Below are positions 1 through 12,790 of a stretch of 64,000 bases of DNA, piece by piece. Numbering within the stretch: position 1 is the stretch's first letter; each line of letters opens with the position of its first letter. Origin of the DNA: Synaphobranchus kaupii (taxonomy: Eukaryota > Chordata > Actinopteri > Anguilliformes > Synaphobranchidae); the NCBI GenBank assembly GCA_029718625.1, contig CM056376.1:86408356-86472355 (forward strand). The letters are read 5' to 3'. The translations under genes and the position numbers were made by a program. The notes beneath the pieces were generated by a model. That model was not told the DNA's origin. It saw nothing but the letters and a program-made list of their open reading frames with translations, and searched no databases.

Positions 1-109
1 GTATTTAAACGATGTGAGCGCTGGGTGCTATAATAACTCCTGCACCGGGTGTAAGATAGCAAAGACACTTGGGTTAGCGCCGCTTAGCGCCGGGTGTAAG
101 ATAGGGCCC
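1..109 (+). mobile_element. Right end of a Harbinger-like DNA transposon (cut by window edge)
   Basis: This segment ends with AAGATAGGGCCC at 98-109 and carries two direct copies of a GCGCCGGGTGTAAGATA-like subterminal motif. The same arrangement forms the right terminus of the complete copy at 57946-59846, so this is the 3' part of a second copy that starts before the window. No transposase is visible. The superfamily is inferred from the terminal sequence and the 3-bp target duplication of the complete copy. Confidence 0.7.
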
Positions 110-3100
110 AAAATGTTATTCTGCCAATCTTTTTTAAAAGCGATTTTTAACGTCTTCTGGGTGCGCATTGATGACATATTCTGTCATTTGACGAGTGGGT
201 AAACGGTCTGTTTTCAGTACAAAAGCAAAGCTATGTAGTTAGTTTATGCATGAAAATGAGAACATATTTTATTTTCAACATCAACTTTAACATTCATGAT
301 ATTTAAGAAGTAAACGATTCTTATTCTACAGACGATCGTAAATGAGCTAAGTGGTCTGAATACTTGTATCAGGTCATAGGTAATGTTGCCTAGCTTAGCA
401 TGCAGGGCCCTGTTCCTCGTAGCTGGCTAACTGAGTTAGGGTAACTGAGAAACAAGAAAACGGGCCTGCAGATGTTGTGTGTATTGGACTTGGTAACATT
501 AATAAACTTTTGGCGCAAAACTCTATTGTCGTTCATATGGCATTGAATGTAAAAGCAAAGAGCACAGTGAAAAAGGTTGGAAAATAAAGTTGTGTGCTGC
601 AGGTGAATGCAATAACGACAATCTGCAAACCTTAATTTATGTGTTTGTATTTCCAATTAGTAGTATATTAAATACTGCACATGATAGCATTGAATTTAGA
701 AAAAAATTATTTAATTTTTGACGCATTGTATGGATAGCTAACGTTATGTAGGCCTGTGAGCCAATATTTGCATATTAAATGCAAAATAGAGCCAGCCAGC
801 TAGCTAGCGAGCTAGGTCGCATATGTCTTGTTAAAACCTAGCTACTTAACACCGCTTCAGCTGGCAATTTAGCGCAGCTAGCTATGGAGGTGGAATAAAT
901 ATTAAAACGGCGTGCCACAATATGTAGCTAGCTGACCATTAAAGGCCACCTATAGCTAGCTATGTTTTAAAGACCTAGGTTGATAGCTAGATGGCTAGCT
1001 CTTATGTCCAGCTAGTTAGCTGCCCAATTGCCATGCATCACTGAGCGACTCTGATGACAGCGCCTCCTATTCATTTTTTCTGTAGTTGCCCTCTTGTTTC
1101 CTTTACACTCTTTGAACTAACTACTTGCTGGAGTGTAGCCGTAAACAGGAAACTGTGCAGTGCCCTAAGCATGCAAACTACGAGCTATTAAAAAAACGCG
1201 TTTTGGAATAATTCAGCCAATTGACGAGTGAGTGAAATAGAATGATCACTATATTACTGAATAATGTCAAACACGGTTACTACACAATTATATCACGTGC
1301 AATAATGAAATATTATTTTATTTCGAGTGATAATGGTTAGGCCGATTATAGGTTTTTTATTTTAATTATTTTAATTGAATTGATTTGTTTTACTTTTTTA
1401 CCATTTCGCTGTGGACCCCCTGGCATTCCTTCAGATTGAGAAGCCCTGTACTAAGTAGAATTCTTGGAGCAGCTGAAGCTGTTACTCACACGGCAATAGA
1501 ATAGGAACAGGCATAGAGTAACAAACTAGCTAGAGAAGGCTCTGAAAGCCCCTGTGCAGGGTCTTGATTGGCCGCACAGAAAACCCATGTACAAATGTAC
1601 CCAATTGTTGCTGTCTGCTTTTCCAGTTACTGTATATCCCATTGAATGCATACCTAAACTGATGGTACGCATGCTACCTGGCTGGGGTGACACTTACACA
1701 GGCTCATGTTAATGCAGACCAGCTCATTTTTGTGCATCTGTACCTATGTTACTGTACTGTGTACTGTACTGTTGCGTACTTATACAGGTCCACACATGCT
1801 AGAAAAGCTACAGGCATGCTTAATCAAGGGCATACATTATTACACATTCCATCACATACTTGCTTATCCAACATATACAACCACATCCATGCTCACGCCG
1901 ACACATAGTCCACGTATGCCTTCAAATGCCCACTGTGCTTCCACAAAACTATTTCTGCAACAATCAAACATCAAAACATTCTGTGTTCTTACCAACTGAT
2001 CCTAAACAGATAATTACTGCAAAAGCCATATGGGTGGGAAGATGCAGAGAGCTTATTCTTCTCTTGCATCTAATGATCTGTTCTAGTGGGCAGGAAATGT
2101 GTGGGGTATTTACATGGTAGACATCTTTGTTATTTAGGTTGACGTCAGAAATAATAAAGTTTATTAGGACAATCAAGATAATTTGTTCTTCAGAGCACCT
2201 GAGGTAATCAGTGTTCTTCAAGAGGAGGAAAAATCTAATCTGTGCTGTATAGGAGAATGCACAATGCAATATGGTTTGTCTGTGACACGTGAGATGCATT
2301 GTGTAGGAGTACATCAAAGGTAGTACTTTTTTCTAAAGCTACAAGATTTAATCTTTGTTGTTTAGTGGAAGATGGTAGGTAAGGTGTGGCTGTTTAGGAC
2401 ACTATCGGTAATCTGTGGTGGGTAGGAGCACATCAGAATTGTTCTGTGCTTGTTAATCTGAGGTAGTTTATGACACTGGAGATAATCTGTGTTTTGTAGG
2501 AGGACACCACACATAATCTCTGCCGCTCACGTGGAAACTATGGGTAGCTTCTGTTTTTGCTGCTGATACCCTACCTCCTACAGCCATTGTCATTAGGTTA
2601 GTCAAACACACACAGAGAGACTACTTATGTCCTGTAAAAAATAATAAAACAATTATATACCATGTACAAACTTTTCCTTTTTTACAGAGTGCCAGCCTGT
2701 CAGCTTCTAGCCGTCAGGTCGATATGAGCATCCTTTACCCGGCAGGAGGGATTACTATCACTTAGGCACCACTGTGTTACTCCTCTCCTATTGGAGAGAG
2801 GCTAATCTCTGGGAGCCTGAGCGCAAATCATCTGTACCAGGAACCCTCCACATGAGTAAACCAAGGAGATTAGAGGGAGGGGGAGCGAGACCATAAAACA
2901 CCTTTCTTCCAACTCCACAGGGGGATCTTTTATAATGGCAGGACAGTACTGGGGAAAAATAAATCTATACAAGCATTTAAAATGTCTGCTTCTCACAACA
3001 GCAATTTATTCTCGCTGTAATGCCATTCCCGGATGCGTGGAAGGTGTATGGGGGGCAATGGGGAGTTGGGGGTGGGGGTGGGGGACATGCACAATAAAAC

Positions 3101-4879
3101 AGAGGCATTATATTTTCATAAAAATAAAAAAAGATGAATGATGCAATATTTTCATGCCAGAGGGAAATTATTGCATTTCAATTTAGAAGGGTGACATGAA
3201 TAGTATAAGAAGAGGAGGATTTGGGGAATATAAACCTACAGTGGTAGAGGAAATTATATGCTAATGATGGCCTATATTAAAAGCTGCAACCTCTATGGTA
3301 ATATTCAGCACAGAGAGAAAGTAAAAGACAGAGAGAGCGAGAGTAGCAGAGAGAGAGAAAAGAGAGCAACAGAGAGAAACAGGCAGAGACCTTGGTTTTG
3401 GAGCTGTCAGGCTCAGGCAGGAGAAGGCTAAGCCCTCTTCCTACAAGCTCAGCTGTATAATGACTGCCTGGATGAGCGTGCGGCAAGCTCGCGGTCCCAT
3501 CAACCTGACAGGCAGCAGCACCAGGCCCGATCCACACCACCGGCTCTGCTCAACGGTGAGAAGAGAGGAGAGGAGGTACAGGAAGTGTCAGCATACCCCC
3601 CTCTCCCCAGCTCGCTCCCCAAACCATACGTCAATGCGCTACAGCGGTACAACAGATCCCAACAACACATGACTCACCTCCACGGCCTGAAGCTTGTCTC
3701 TGTAAAGGAGAGAAATGAGAACCAGGCTGAACGGGCCTGTTCTCGTTTAACATGCGTTTGATGGGATGAAAGGTGTAAAAAAGCTGGCAAATACGGTAAC
3801 AATAAAGCAGTGCACAAAATTTTGAATGCTTTTTCAGTGGATTTCAGTGACGTTTGCCCTTAAAATGCATAAAATGTCTTTGGCTCTATTGAATGAGGAA
3901 CCATTGATAGTGCATACGCCGAGGGACAAAATGTTTTCACTATTCCACCCTTATAACCAGATATTCTATCAGTATATGAAATGTTATGCAAGATAGGCTT
4001 GACACATTGGTAAATGGAGGGGTTTAGTTTATTGGTACTTTCATGGGCAGTTCCACTGACCTGGGCCGATTGTATAGCCACTGTGCTTTACTCCTCGTGT
4101 AGGCCTACTGTACAAACCTGACACTATGAAATACTATGATTTATTTCTTGAGTTTTCAAATTGTTACTGTATTTATATTTCTCCACCCTCTTCCTTTTTA
4201 AAATGTGGGAGATAGGTCATTCTGTACTCCCTTGCGCAAATAAGAGTTGTTTTTTTTGTTTCACAGGAGAAATAATTTGATCTGGTGCACAAACAGTAAC
4301 AAAATGTAAACATGCCAACTGCCAAAGCCCTGTGGGAAATCACATCCTGTAAAAGATATGTCAAAACATATTCAAACATGGTAGTCAACTGTTCTATTTT
4401 TGGTTTCCTTCAAAAAGACAGAGGTAACAAAAAATGTAGATGAAATGTAAATCAGACAGATTGGACAGAAGTTGTAAAGAAGAATCTTCACTTCTCATCA
4501 AACTTGCACACTGGATCCATGATCTAATTATTTGGCCGCTTATTTATGTGACCAGTCAATGATAATATTTATCACTATGGGGGCCCTCTTCAAGTAATTC
4601 TCAGGAACGATTGGAGATGGAAAGTCAGCTAAAAAAAAGTGGTGGCACCTGGCTAACCTATAATTTCCTCAAGACGATTCTGTTGCAATGATGTTGCCAC
4701 ATTGCAAACCTATGTGTGTTTTATTTTCCCCCATTTTCTCTCCAATTTTTTTGTCATCGCCCATCCTAATCGCAAACCTAGTCGGACTCTCTTTCATCGA
4801 CAATACGTGCCGCAATCCCGGAGGGTGAAAACTAGCACTAGCCTCCTCTGTTGCTAGCAAAGCCAGTCACCACTTTTTG
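110..4879. other. Intergenic DNA, no gene recognised
   Basis: Only short chance open frames occur here. The stretch at about 780-1030 is unusually rich in GCTAGC/TAGCTAGC steps, a common composition in fish intergenic DNA. A GA-rich purine tract lies at about 3308-3395. A GC-richer patch at about 3455-3560 ends with AACGGTGAGAAG, which resembles a splice donor, but no matching acceptor or coding signal supports an exon. The block at about 3120-3300 is non-repetitive and AT-balanced and might be conserved non-coding DNA, which only a cross-species alignment could show. Confidence 0.5.
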
Positions 4880-4884
4880 CCCAC

Positions 4885-5172
4885 TTGGCTATTATGAATA
4901 GTTACCAGACAACATAACACAATTGCAGGAGAGCACTATTTTGGCTGTTACAGGCACAAATCACATAAGTGCCACATTGCCAGTAGGTGTTGCTGGAGAG
5001 AAATTAGAGGGAGATAACAGCCCTGTTTGTCTATCCCTCCCATGGGGACATGGCCAGTTACATCCTCTGGCTGCCCTGCCACTAACAAAACAAATTATCC
5101 AGCGAGATTTGAACCCGTACTGCACTGAACCTTGGTGCCTGACTGTGCCACTGGGACGCCCCTACCGCAGTA
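4885..5172 (-). mobile_element. tRNA-derived SINE (5' head and body), minus strand
   Basis: Read on the minus strand from about 5172, the sequence has a tRNA-like head with a box-A-like stretch (CCCAGTGGCACAGTCAGG) followed about 35 bases later by a box-B match (GGGTTCAAATC). It then continues into a body containing GTCCCCATGGGAGGGA. The A/B box spacing suits an RNA polymerase III internal promoter. The 3' limit is not sharp, so the end near 4885 is approximate. A tRNA pseudogene is the alternative, but the long body favours a SINE. Confidence 0.5.
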
Positions 5173-5689
5173 TATTCTGGGTAAAAAGACTGAGTATTTA
5201 CTGCCAATGCTGCAACTGAATAGACCAGTTCATTTTTGGCATCTTCATTAGAGGACACAGTCCCTTCAACTAGAGGCAGATTGACTGCTTGTAATATAGT
5301 CAACCTTGACTCCCATCATGGCATCTCATCCCCCTGGACATTTTTGGGATTCTCCCAATGTTTATGAATGAATTAGGTGTCCCCAACTCCAGGAAGGCCT
5401 CCACAGGGTCCAGTTAGAAGGCTTAAAGACCCTACTGCTGTCCCACAGCAGGGTTACTTTATTTAGAGAAACACATTTAAACAGCCTCACTAGATCCCAT
5501 CTCTTGCTTTGGGACAAAGATCAGAAATTGTGTCTCTGAAGTTATTGTCAGTGCCAAGCATACTGCATGCGTACTGTGATGCACTTGCCTGCGAGTCAGT
5601 GACCATTTTATATTCTGCAGGACATACACTACTACATGACTGAGCTAGTGCCTATTGGTGGAGAGGCACGTCTCACTTTTTTTTTTACA

Positions 5690-5845
5690 AGCCTTGAGGC
5701 ATATACCTTGACAGTGGTGCTTATTAGATTGTAACTTGACCTAACTAACTCTAGTGGTGTTTAATGACGATGTTAAATGCACTTTTGTAAGTCGCTCTGG
5801 CTAAAAGCATCTGCCAAATTACTAAATTGTAAAATGCAGCACTTT
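5690..5845 (+). mobile_element. 3' tail of a fish SINE/LINE, plus strand
   Basis: The sequence TGTAAGTCGCTCTGGCTA followed by AAAGCATCTGCCAAA and then short (AAATTGT/AAATG)-type repeats matches the 3' tail shared by abundant fish SINEs and their partner LINEs. In this class the tail is recognised by the LINE reverse transcriptase. The upstream part (about 5690-5765) reads like the usual preceding LINE/SINE sequence but is degraded. No tRNA head is attached, so this is a 5'-truncated copy. Confidence 0.6.
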
Positions 5846-7458
5846 CACTGGAAACAAGTGGAAGTCGATGGGTTCCTGGTATGCTGTTTGGGCATCTTGT
5901 TGGGAGGAATCAATGTAGCAATAACTCAAAGTCCTTCTACCTGGCAGGACAAGGGCAAATTTTATTCTTCTTCTGAGGACTCATTGAACAGTTAGCTAAG
6001 TACATAGCCGAACCTGTGACTATCGGTTGACGCATGCACACACAATGGGTGCCGTTGTTTACTGAGCCACTCAGCAGCACTACATGTACCTCCTTTCATG
6101 CTATGCAAGAACGACCAATCAGAGCAGGGCATGTCTTGCCCTTGAAAGTGGCTCTCAGCAGAAGACTGCATTAGGACCCTGTTTATGAAGAAAGAAAATT
6201 TTTTATTCAGGGCAGAAATAATGCTAAAACCTCCAGGTGCAGATTATGTCATGAATAATGCACTGGACCCCCTGGAATGTGAAATATCACTCCAGGAATA
6301 AAGCCGCAGCTTTTTAGCCTCTGATTGAAGCAAGATCTACACTAATGGCGATATGATTTTAGCCCAGCAGTACACTGTCTGAAGTGTGGCTGATAAATTA
6401 GAGTTTACTATATTTTTTTAGAACAAAAGGAAAACTCCACAAAAACAATTTATAACCCCTTTAGTAAAAGCCTTTCAGCGCAGCATGTCCGCATTTCTGG
6501 CACTGGCCTGATGATCCGGTGGCCATGTGCACAGAAAGCCCTTTGGCGTTGCGTAAGGGAAGTGTCAAGCAGAACAGCTTGTTCCCCAAGGCCCTGGCAC
6601 CCCAACTCCTGAGGAGACCATGTGACGCCTCACGGTGATGCAGACCCCGAGTCAGAGATAATTCAGAGGAGCCGCGGTGACAGTCCCTGCACAGGGGGCC
6701 GGGGGACTGCACCTCAGACGAGCGCTGAGTATGTGCCAGTGAGACCTGCATGAGGCTCAGCAGAGGAGAAACCCTGGGGTGCACTGTGTGACACCTGCCT
6801 GACAACCGGTCAAATTAGGATGCTGCATCTTTCCATAAAATAAGGTGTCAGGGACCAGAAGACAGTCTGGGATGAGCGGCAGCAGACAGCACTATGACAA
6901 GATTCCACCTGGATTGTGCAATCCTTAGCAGGTTCAGCCAATTATATTGTAGAAGTGGCAGCTTTACCTGGTTTCCAGTGATTGCAGATTAATTTCTTCT
7001 CAACTGTCTGTGGCTATGTTTGGGGCTTAAATAACTACTGTTGCTGCGCACTTGGATCATTTGTAGTGGGTCAACAGAGGCAAAAAAGAGTAAGTGAGTG
7101 AGTGAAATAGTGAGTGTGAGTCCATGAATGAGTCACTGCTGGCGTGTGTATGTATGTGAGTGATTGAGTGAGTGTGTTAACAATAGGTAGATAGATATAA
7201 GTGAATGGAAAGGACAGTATTCATATGTATCTGTGTGATACTATGTGTGAGTCAATGAATAAGGACCTGCTCAGTGAATGAACAGACACAAGAATATGTG
7301 AATGAATGAGAGGATAGGTTATTTCATAGCTGAATTGATGTTAGGACGAGCAGGTGGCTGAGTGGATAATACGTTGCACAGTGAAAGCAGTTTCTGAAGA
7401 CAGTGGGAAAGATATCACAGGCTTTAATGCCATTGAAACACTTTATAACAGAAACATT
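5846..7458. other. Intergenic DNA with a candidate conserved block and a GAGT-rich simple tract
   Basis: No gene is recognised. About 6170-6420 is repeat-free and has AT-rich homeodomain-type words (for example ATGAATAATGCA, GATAAATTAGAG), making it a weak candidate regulatory element. About 7085-7320 is a degenerate tract of GAGT/GAAT/GTGA words (GTGAGTGAGTG, ATGAATGAGA), a decayed simple repeat. The open frame at 6461-6805 on the minus strand shows no recognisable domain and is probably chance. Confidence 0.45.
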
Positions 7459-7996
7459 GGGCCTCATTCATGAAGCGTTCCTAAATATGCGCGTACATTT
7501 ATGTATGAAACAAGTTGGTATGAAAAGTTTACGCTGGATTTATCAAACCATGTGGGAAAGGCAGATTTCTTTGTATACACGTATGAAGCGCGTCCACGTT
7601 ATTTTGTGATTAGCATAAATACACGCCCATGAATTGCCTTATATGCAGTGGCGGTTCTAGGAAGTTTTCCATGGGGTGGCAAAGGGGTGTCAGTAAGTTT
7701 TGGCAGGGTGGCGTGGGGTTAAGTGGGGGGTCTGGGAAAATTGAGTTTCAGAAACTTAATTTCCTGCATTCTGGTGAATTTTTAAGCATGTAAATCAAAA
7801 AAACCCTAGGGCTATTTATGTCTGGAAAAAAAGCCATTATCTAAGATATTTTTACAAATAATTTATCATATTTGTTAACAGTCAAGTTGACTTCATCATA
7901 CACATCCAATAAAACTGCTTCTGAGCTACCCAAAAGCCTCACACCCCGTCCTTCCTAACCCTAACCATAATACAACCACCACCCGCTCCCCACATA

Positions 7997-8721
7997 CAGT
8001 CAAGCCGGAAAGTCTCCCCACCCCTTTCACCTTCTCCACGTTTTATTACGTTACAGACATATTCCAAAATGAATTAAATTCATTTTCATCCAGTAGATGT
8101 GGATGGATCACTGCAAGGGTTATTTCTCCAGACTCATTTTCCTATAGAACTCTATGGGGAAAAAAGTCAGGAGAAACAACCCTTAAAGTGATCCATCCAC
8201 ATCTACTCCATATCTGGCAACAGAGTGATGGTTTGGGGCTCGTTTGATAGCTCAGATCCTTGATAACTTACAGCCATTTAGCCAGCCATGTGTTCCATAC
8301 TGTACCAGTGTAATTTACAGCTGAATCTAGTCTCACCCCCCAATTTCCATAGAGATCCATTCAAATGCAGAGAGGTTATAGTATCGCTTGTAACAGTACC
8401 TGAAAATAAGATATCGACAGTTTTTTGATGTTGATGGTCACAGACTTCAGGAGGTAACAGCATGTAAAGGATATGCGACCAAATATGAAATATGATACTT
8501 TAAAAATACGTTAAAGCAAAGGGTATGAATACTTATGTAAATGAGAAATTTTATTTTTTTATTTTTAATAAATTTGCTAAAATCTCAAAAAAACTTTTTT
8601 CACATTGTCATTATGGGGTGTTGTGTGTAGATGTTTGAGGCAAAAAATGAACTCAATCTATTGTAGTATAAGTCTGTAACGTAATAAAACGTGGAGAAGG
8701 TGAAAGGGTGGGGAGACTTTC
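7997..8721. mobile_element. Tc1/mariner-type MITE with foldback interior
   Basis: The element starts at TA|CAGTCAAGCCGGAAAGTC and has the inverted sequence GGAGAAGGTGAAAGGGTGG near its right end, matching CCACCCCTTTCACCTTCTCC on the left. The outermost part of the right repeat has been lost, so no right TA can be assigned. Inside, 8094-8211 forms a palindrome around 'GTAGATGTGGATGGATCA', and 8265-8495 carries a module (GCATGTAAAGGATATGCGAC) also found inside two other Tc1/mariner families here. No transposase is present. Confidence 0.8.
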
Positions 8722-9618
8722 ACCAACCTCCTTCCAGCCACCCACCCACAATTACAGCTTTAAATCAGAATATTTTTACCAGTCACATATTAAAATTTTA
8801 ATTACATTTTTCATCACACATTCAACAATACCCCTCCCCTCACCACACCCTCAAAGACACCACCCCCCACCCACCCACAATTACAGTTCTTAATTTTGCA
8901 ATGTAATTCAAGGCTGACACCTGGTAGACAAAGGAGGCAGTTCAAGTGAATTCCACTAACTGATACTGATTGGAACCACTGAACTCGGACCTAATATAAG
9001 GGAACTTGCCCACTATAAGGGAACTTAAATTGTGTAACTCTTAATTGTAATAAGAGGACATTTATTTAACCAGGTAAAGGTTTGTTTACGTGCATAGGCC
9101 CGTAAAATAAAAGTCACATATTGCACCTTTAAACCAGCTTAAGGCGACGGTAGAATTTTCGAACGATCGTATAAGGAACTGTAGTTCACGAGAGCTAACG
9201 TTAGCTAGCATAGCTCGTCCAACAATGTTGGCGTGACTACATTACCGATATGAGCTAGGGAAAAGTAAAAGTGGAGGGGTCTGTGCGTATGTAAACGAGA
9301 TAACGTTACTGTAATCCCTCACAAATATCACCAAAGCACATGATCTGTACAAAAGACATTGATTGAACTTTTGGGCATTCATTGCCCTACTAACGCTGAC
9401 AGCTAGCTAACGTCAGCTAACGTTATGTAGCAAACGTTACAGTGTGGAACACGGGCACTTGTTCTCTCAACTATAATGGCCATGCTAGCTATATTGAATC
9501 CAGCATATATTCGTTGCTAACTTTGTTAGGGTTGGACTATACAAATAAAGGGCTAACGTTACTAGTTTCATACTTTATACAGAAAAGGCTATCAATAGCT
9601 TTCTACTTTCAGACTTAA

Positions 9619-10130
9619 AGAGATACTGCAGAGGCTTTTCTAAGGCCTTTTTTACCGCTTCAATTTGAACTGGAACCCGTGAGTGGGTGTGGTCATATGA
9701 CGATGGTGCCACGTAGTCATATTATGAATATTCATACGGTCAAAGAGTGAAAGGGTGTGTCGATATAAGTCGTAATATTAACGTTAGCAGTAATACAAAG
9801 CAATTCACATTTGAACTTGAACGAACTAGTTAGCAGTAAGGGTCTCAGTCTCAAAGAGGAAAAAAAACCTGTTGGTCTCTGCTTTTATACCACGTGCCCA
9901 GCCGAGACCACCCCTAGGATCACCTCAACTCCACCCATTTTTATGTTAAGGATCTCGTGACGTCACGAATCCCCGGAAACTAGCGTATTGGTAAGCCTAC
10001 ACAAAAACTCAGATAAAACTATTTTGACTAAACATGAGATTTTCGGACATAAACAGTTGTGTATGATCATAATCTAACCCAAAACATCGGTTTTCAACGG
10101 GAAAAGTCGGTTTTTGACTGCAGTATCACT
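9619..10130. mobile_element. TTAA-target MITE (piggyBac-like), 512 bp
   Basis: The termini are AGAGATACTGCAG and, inverted, AGTGATACTGCAG, directly flanked by TTAA at 9615-9618 and 10131-10134. TTAA duplication is the signature of piggyBac-type transposition. The interior has no coding frame. It lies inside the hAT element, so it inserted later. Confidence 0.8.
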
Positions 10131-11099
10131 TTAACGTACCACGAAGCTGGCTCGAGACTTTTCAGTTGCAGAAGATGCGTTGACGGACGCAACCATTTTT
10201 TTTAACATTGAGGGTGGCACGGCGAATTATAAACTGGTGATTGGAGCAATTTACATCAACTTAGAAGAAATATCATGAATGTTCAACACAATTTGTTTTA
10301 TTTTATTTATAATATAATAATATTTACATCTGAAATTGGGGGTGGCAAGGACTTTTTATGGAGTGGCAGCTGCCACCCCATAGATCCGCGCCTGCTTATA
10401 TGGAGGCTGTCACTTCCATTTAAAGGTCCATACCTAGTCAAAATGGCCCAGAAAAAGCAAAGGAAAGAATTATCGCGACACTGAAATCAAAGTTTTATTA
10501 GCAGATCAATCAAGGAAAAAAAATAATAGTATTGTCAGTACCAGTGTCATGAACTGGGAAAGTAAAGGCCTAGCAGGAAATAACATGTACCATCAATGCA
10601 GGATCACCCCTCACATTAACTGTTTAAGTAGTAAAATAAAAATAAATTGACATTAAATTGGAGGCGAAGAAACGCATAGCTGCGCATCTACGTCTGCATC
10701 GGACAAGTGAGTGCATTGCTTTATCACAGCCTGGAATTAAATTAAACGTTATTAATTTTGTCATTTTGTTGGGGTTCTGTGCATGTGAGTTGTGGTTTGA
10801 TATCGGGTAATCACATAGGCTACCTTATTTTAGAATCTCTCTGGCGTGTTCTAATTGCGGTCACATTGATGTGCGTGTCCCACTGAGCAAAAGCCAGAAT
10901 CGAGCTCAGGTTTACATACCGGGATATTATAATATAACCTGGCTACATTCTAACCGGTTAAAAAACTTTCACGGTTAAATCAAGTTTATCCGGTTTTTCA
11001 CCTGAACGCGAGACGGCGTTTCACTGAATTTTCAGCAAAAACGTTCACTGGGGTATGCAGGCTATGGCACCGATAACATTGGACAGGTTGGCAATTTCA

Positions 11100-11478
11100 T
11101 AAAACCTGTTCTGAGTTCCTGTTTCCAGTCCTGTTTCGTCCCGTCCTGCTCCTGTTCTCCTGCCTGCCTTACCTATCTTCGTCCAGCCCTGCCCCAGTCC
11201 TCCTGCCCACCTACCCATCTCAGTCCCAGCCCCGCTCCAGCCCCACGATTGATCACCTGGTTCCAACCCCTGCCTGTTCTAGGACTTCGCCCTGCCTTCT
11301 CCGCATTGCTCTGGTTGTTTGGACTCTGACCTCTGCATGGACTTGACTACCATTCTGCCTATCATGTATTGCACTGTTTGCCGGATTCTGACCTTTTTCT
11401 GTCGACTGAATAAAGCCTGTATAAAGATTACTACTACATCTTGGTGTCTGCATGTGGTTCTGATCGTTTCTCCTAACA
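11100..11478 (+). mobile_element. LTR fragment (3' part), plus strand
   Basis: The segment is pyrimidine-rich (CCTGCC/CCAGCCC repeats), has a polyadenylation signal in CTGAATAAAGCC at about 11406, and ends with TCTGCATGTGGTTCTG followed by CCTAACA at 11478. This tail resembles the other solo LTRs in the window (GCATTTGGGTTC then a terminal ..ACA). I could not find a matching left end or 5-bp duplication, so the left boundary is approximate and the copy is probably truncated. Confidence 0.45.
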
Positions 11479-11666
11479 CAGCTTCATCGCCTACAATTGA
11501 TTAATAAGCGTGATCTAAAGTGTTTGCTTTTTACAATTGTAATTTATTACATTTGCAATGTGTATTTCAAAGGCCACATTTAGGCCACAAAATACGGCCA
11601 AATTTGCTAATACGAATGATTTATGTACAAATTTGTTCTGCTCACGTTTCATGAATGAGACCCATT

Positions 11667-12388
11667 AAGTGTATGTATGAGCTGGCGAGCGTACTATAGG
11701 TGTGTTTTTCAGCCTCAGAGAGAACACGGCTGGTACAGTATGCTGAATTTGCTAGTTTCCTAGCAACATGTTTAAGTTAACAAATTTCCAAACTCTTTCA
11801 TTCTCACTGTCTGTACTACCATGACTACTCTGCTGTCAGACATCTTTAAAACAACATTCAGTGACACACAAGATCCATCAGAGCTTCATGTCCTCATATT
11901 AAATGAAAGTGAGAGAAACTCACATTGAATCCAATTAGCACAATGTGACTCTTTGGGGAAGGGAAAAAACTGTGGATACAAACTGAGTTGGAGCTCGCTG
12001 CGAGGGAAAAAGCGAGTCCCACTCCAGTCTTCCAGAAGGTTCCAGCCCACGCACAGCTCAACACGTCTTCAACAGCCAGTCTGTGACGACTGTGACAAAA
12101 GAGCCTCTTCCTCCTCCCTACTGCTTGGATACATGTGGCATACTGGCTCTGGGGCTCAGAGAGTGGGGGGTTGAAATCCCAGTTGGAAAATTGTTCTATG
12201 CATGACCAAGTCTGTTTAGTTGTTTAACGTATGGGTAGAAATACCGACACATAGACTGGTCCTAGAAAGTCCCATTTGAAATTATATTTCATAATGGTCT
12301 CGGTCAAACTGAATAATGAGAAATTAATTCTAACCTTTTCCCCAATATATGCTGATCTATTATGACCAGAATTGTATAATAATAATAA
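11667..12388. other. Intergenic DNA, no gene recognised
   Basis: A short open frame (11953-12174, plus strand) has no recognisable domain or splice context. Nothing else supports a gene. Confidence 0.5.
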
Positions 12389-12419
<31 letters not shown>

Positions 12420-12453
12420 AAGAAGAAGAAGAAGAAGAAGAAGAAGAAGAAGA
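12376..12453. repeat. Compound microsatellite (ATA)n-(AAG)n
   Basis: A short ATA run passes directly into about 21 AAG triplets up to 12453. Long purine tracts of this kind are length-polymorphic and can form triplex DNA. Confidence 0.95.
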
Positions 12454-12496
12454 TATTAAAATATTTCAGAAATCACTCATATTCAGAATGGCTTAA

Positions 12497-12790
12497 AGGG
12501 ATAGTTTGGAATTTTGGACATAATGTCTCAATTACGACTTACCCATGATGTAGGTGATTGATGGAAACCATTTTCAGCTAATTCCATGCTGTCCCTCCTT
12601 TTGGACATACACACGTTGCTAATGCTAGCGCAACTCTAAGGTAACCGGTAGCATCCACTACCAAACGCACTTAAAACACTCCACAGTGCACTCAAAGCAA
12701 ATAAAATACGACGACAGTCTATCTGGGTTATTTTGAGTGTTTATACCATGATTTTTGAAGTCAAACTATCGTTGAATCCTTTACTTTGTG
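12497..12790. mobile_element. Left end of a TTAA-target DNA element
   Basis: TTAA at 12493-12496 is followed by AGGGATAGTTTGGAATTTTG, a terminus typical of piggyBac-like non-autonomous elements in fish. No clean inverted partner is seen, though a weak one (TCAAACTATCGTTGAATCCTTT) occurs near 12765-12785. The right limit is therefore uncertain. Confidence 0.45.

Larger units (their letters stand above)
7646..10394. mobile_element. hAT-type DNA transposon nested in the Harbinger-like element
   Basis: The left end is CAGTGGCGGTTCTAGG and the right end, read inverted, is CAGGCGCGGATCTATG. Subterminal GGGGTGGCA motifs occur on both sides. The element is bracketed by a perfect 8-bp duplication CTTATATG (7638-7645 and 10395-10402), the hallmark of hAT integration. 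No hAT transposase can be read. The interior holds a Tc1-type MITE (7997-8721) and a TTAA MITE (9619-10130). C-rich repeats containing CCACCCACCCACAATTACAG at about 8735-8890 are probably original element sequence. Confidence 0.85.
7459..11663. mobile_element. Harbinger-like DNA transposon, outer layer of a nested stack
   Basis: The left end reads GGGCCTCATTCATGAA (from 7459) and the right end is its inverted copy TTCATGAATGAGACCC (to 11663), with one mismatch. Both are flanked by ATT (7456-7458 and 11664-11666), consistent with a 3-bp target duplication. After subtracting the nested hAT element (7646-10394), about 1.45 kb belongs to this element, including an LTR-like fragment at about 11100-11478. 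No transposase frame survives, so it is non-autonomous or decayed. The 3-bp duplication and GGGCC-type ends suggest the PIF/Harbinger group; this is an inference. Confidence 0.75.

Noticed and set aside
3455..3560. Possible exon ending with a splice-donor-like AACGGTGAGAAG
   Set aside because: No acceptor, no conserved protein and no neighbouring exon could be recognised.
6461..6805. 114-codon minus-strand open frame
   Set aside because: No domain, no start context or splice signals that stand out, and single-copy noncoding-like surroundings.
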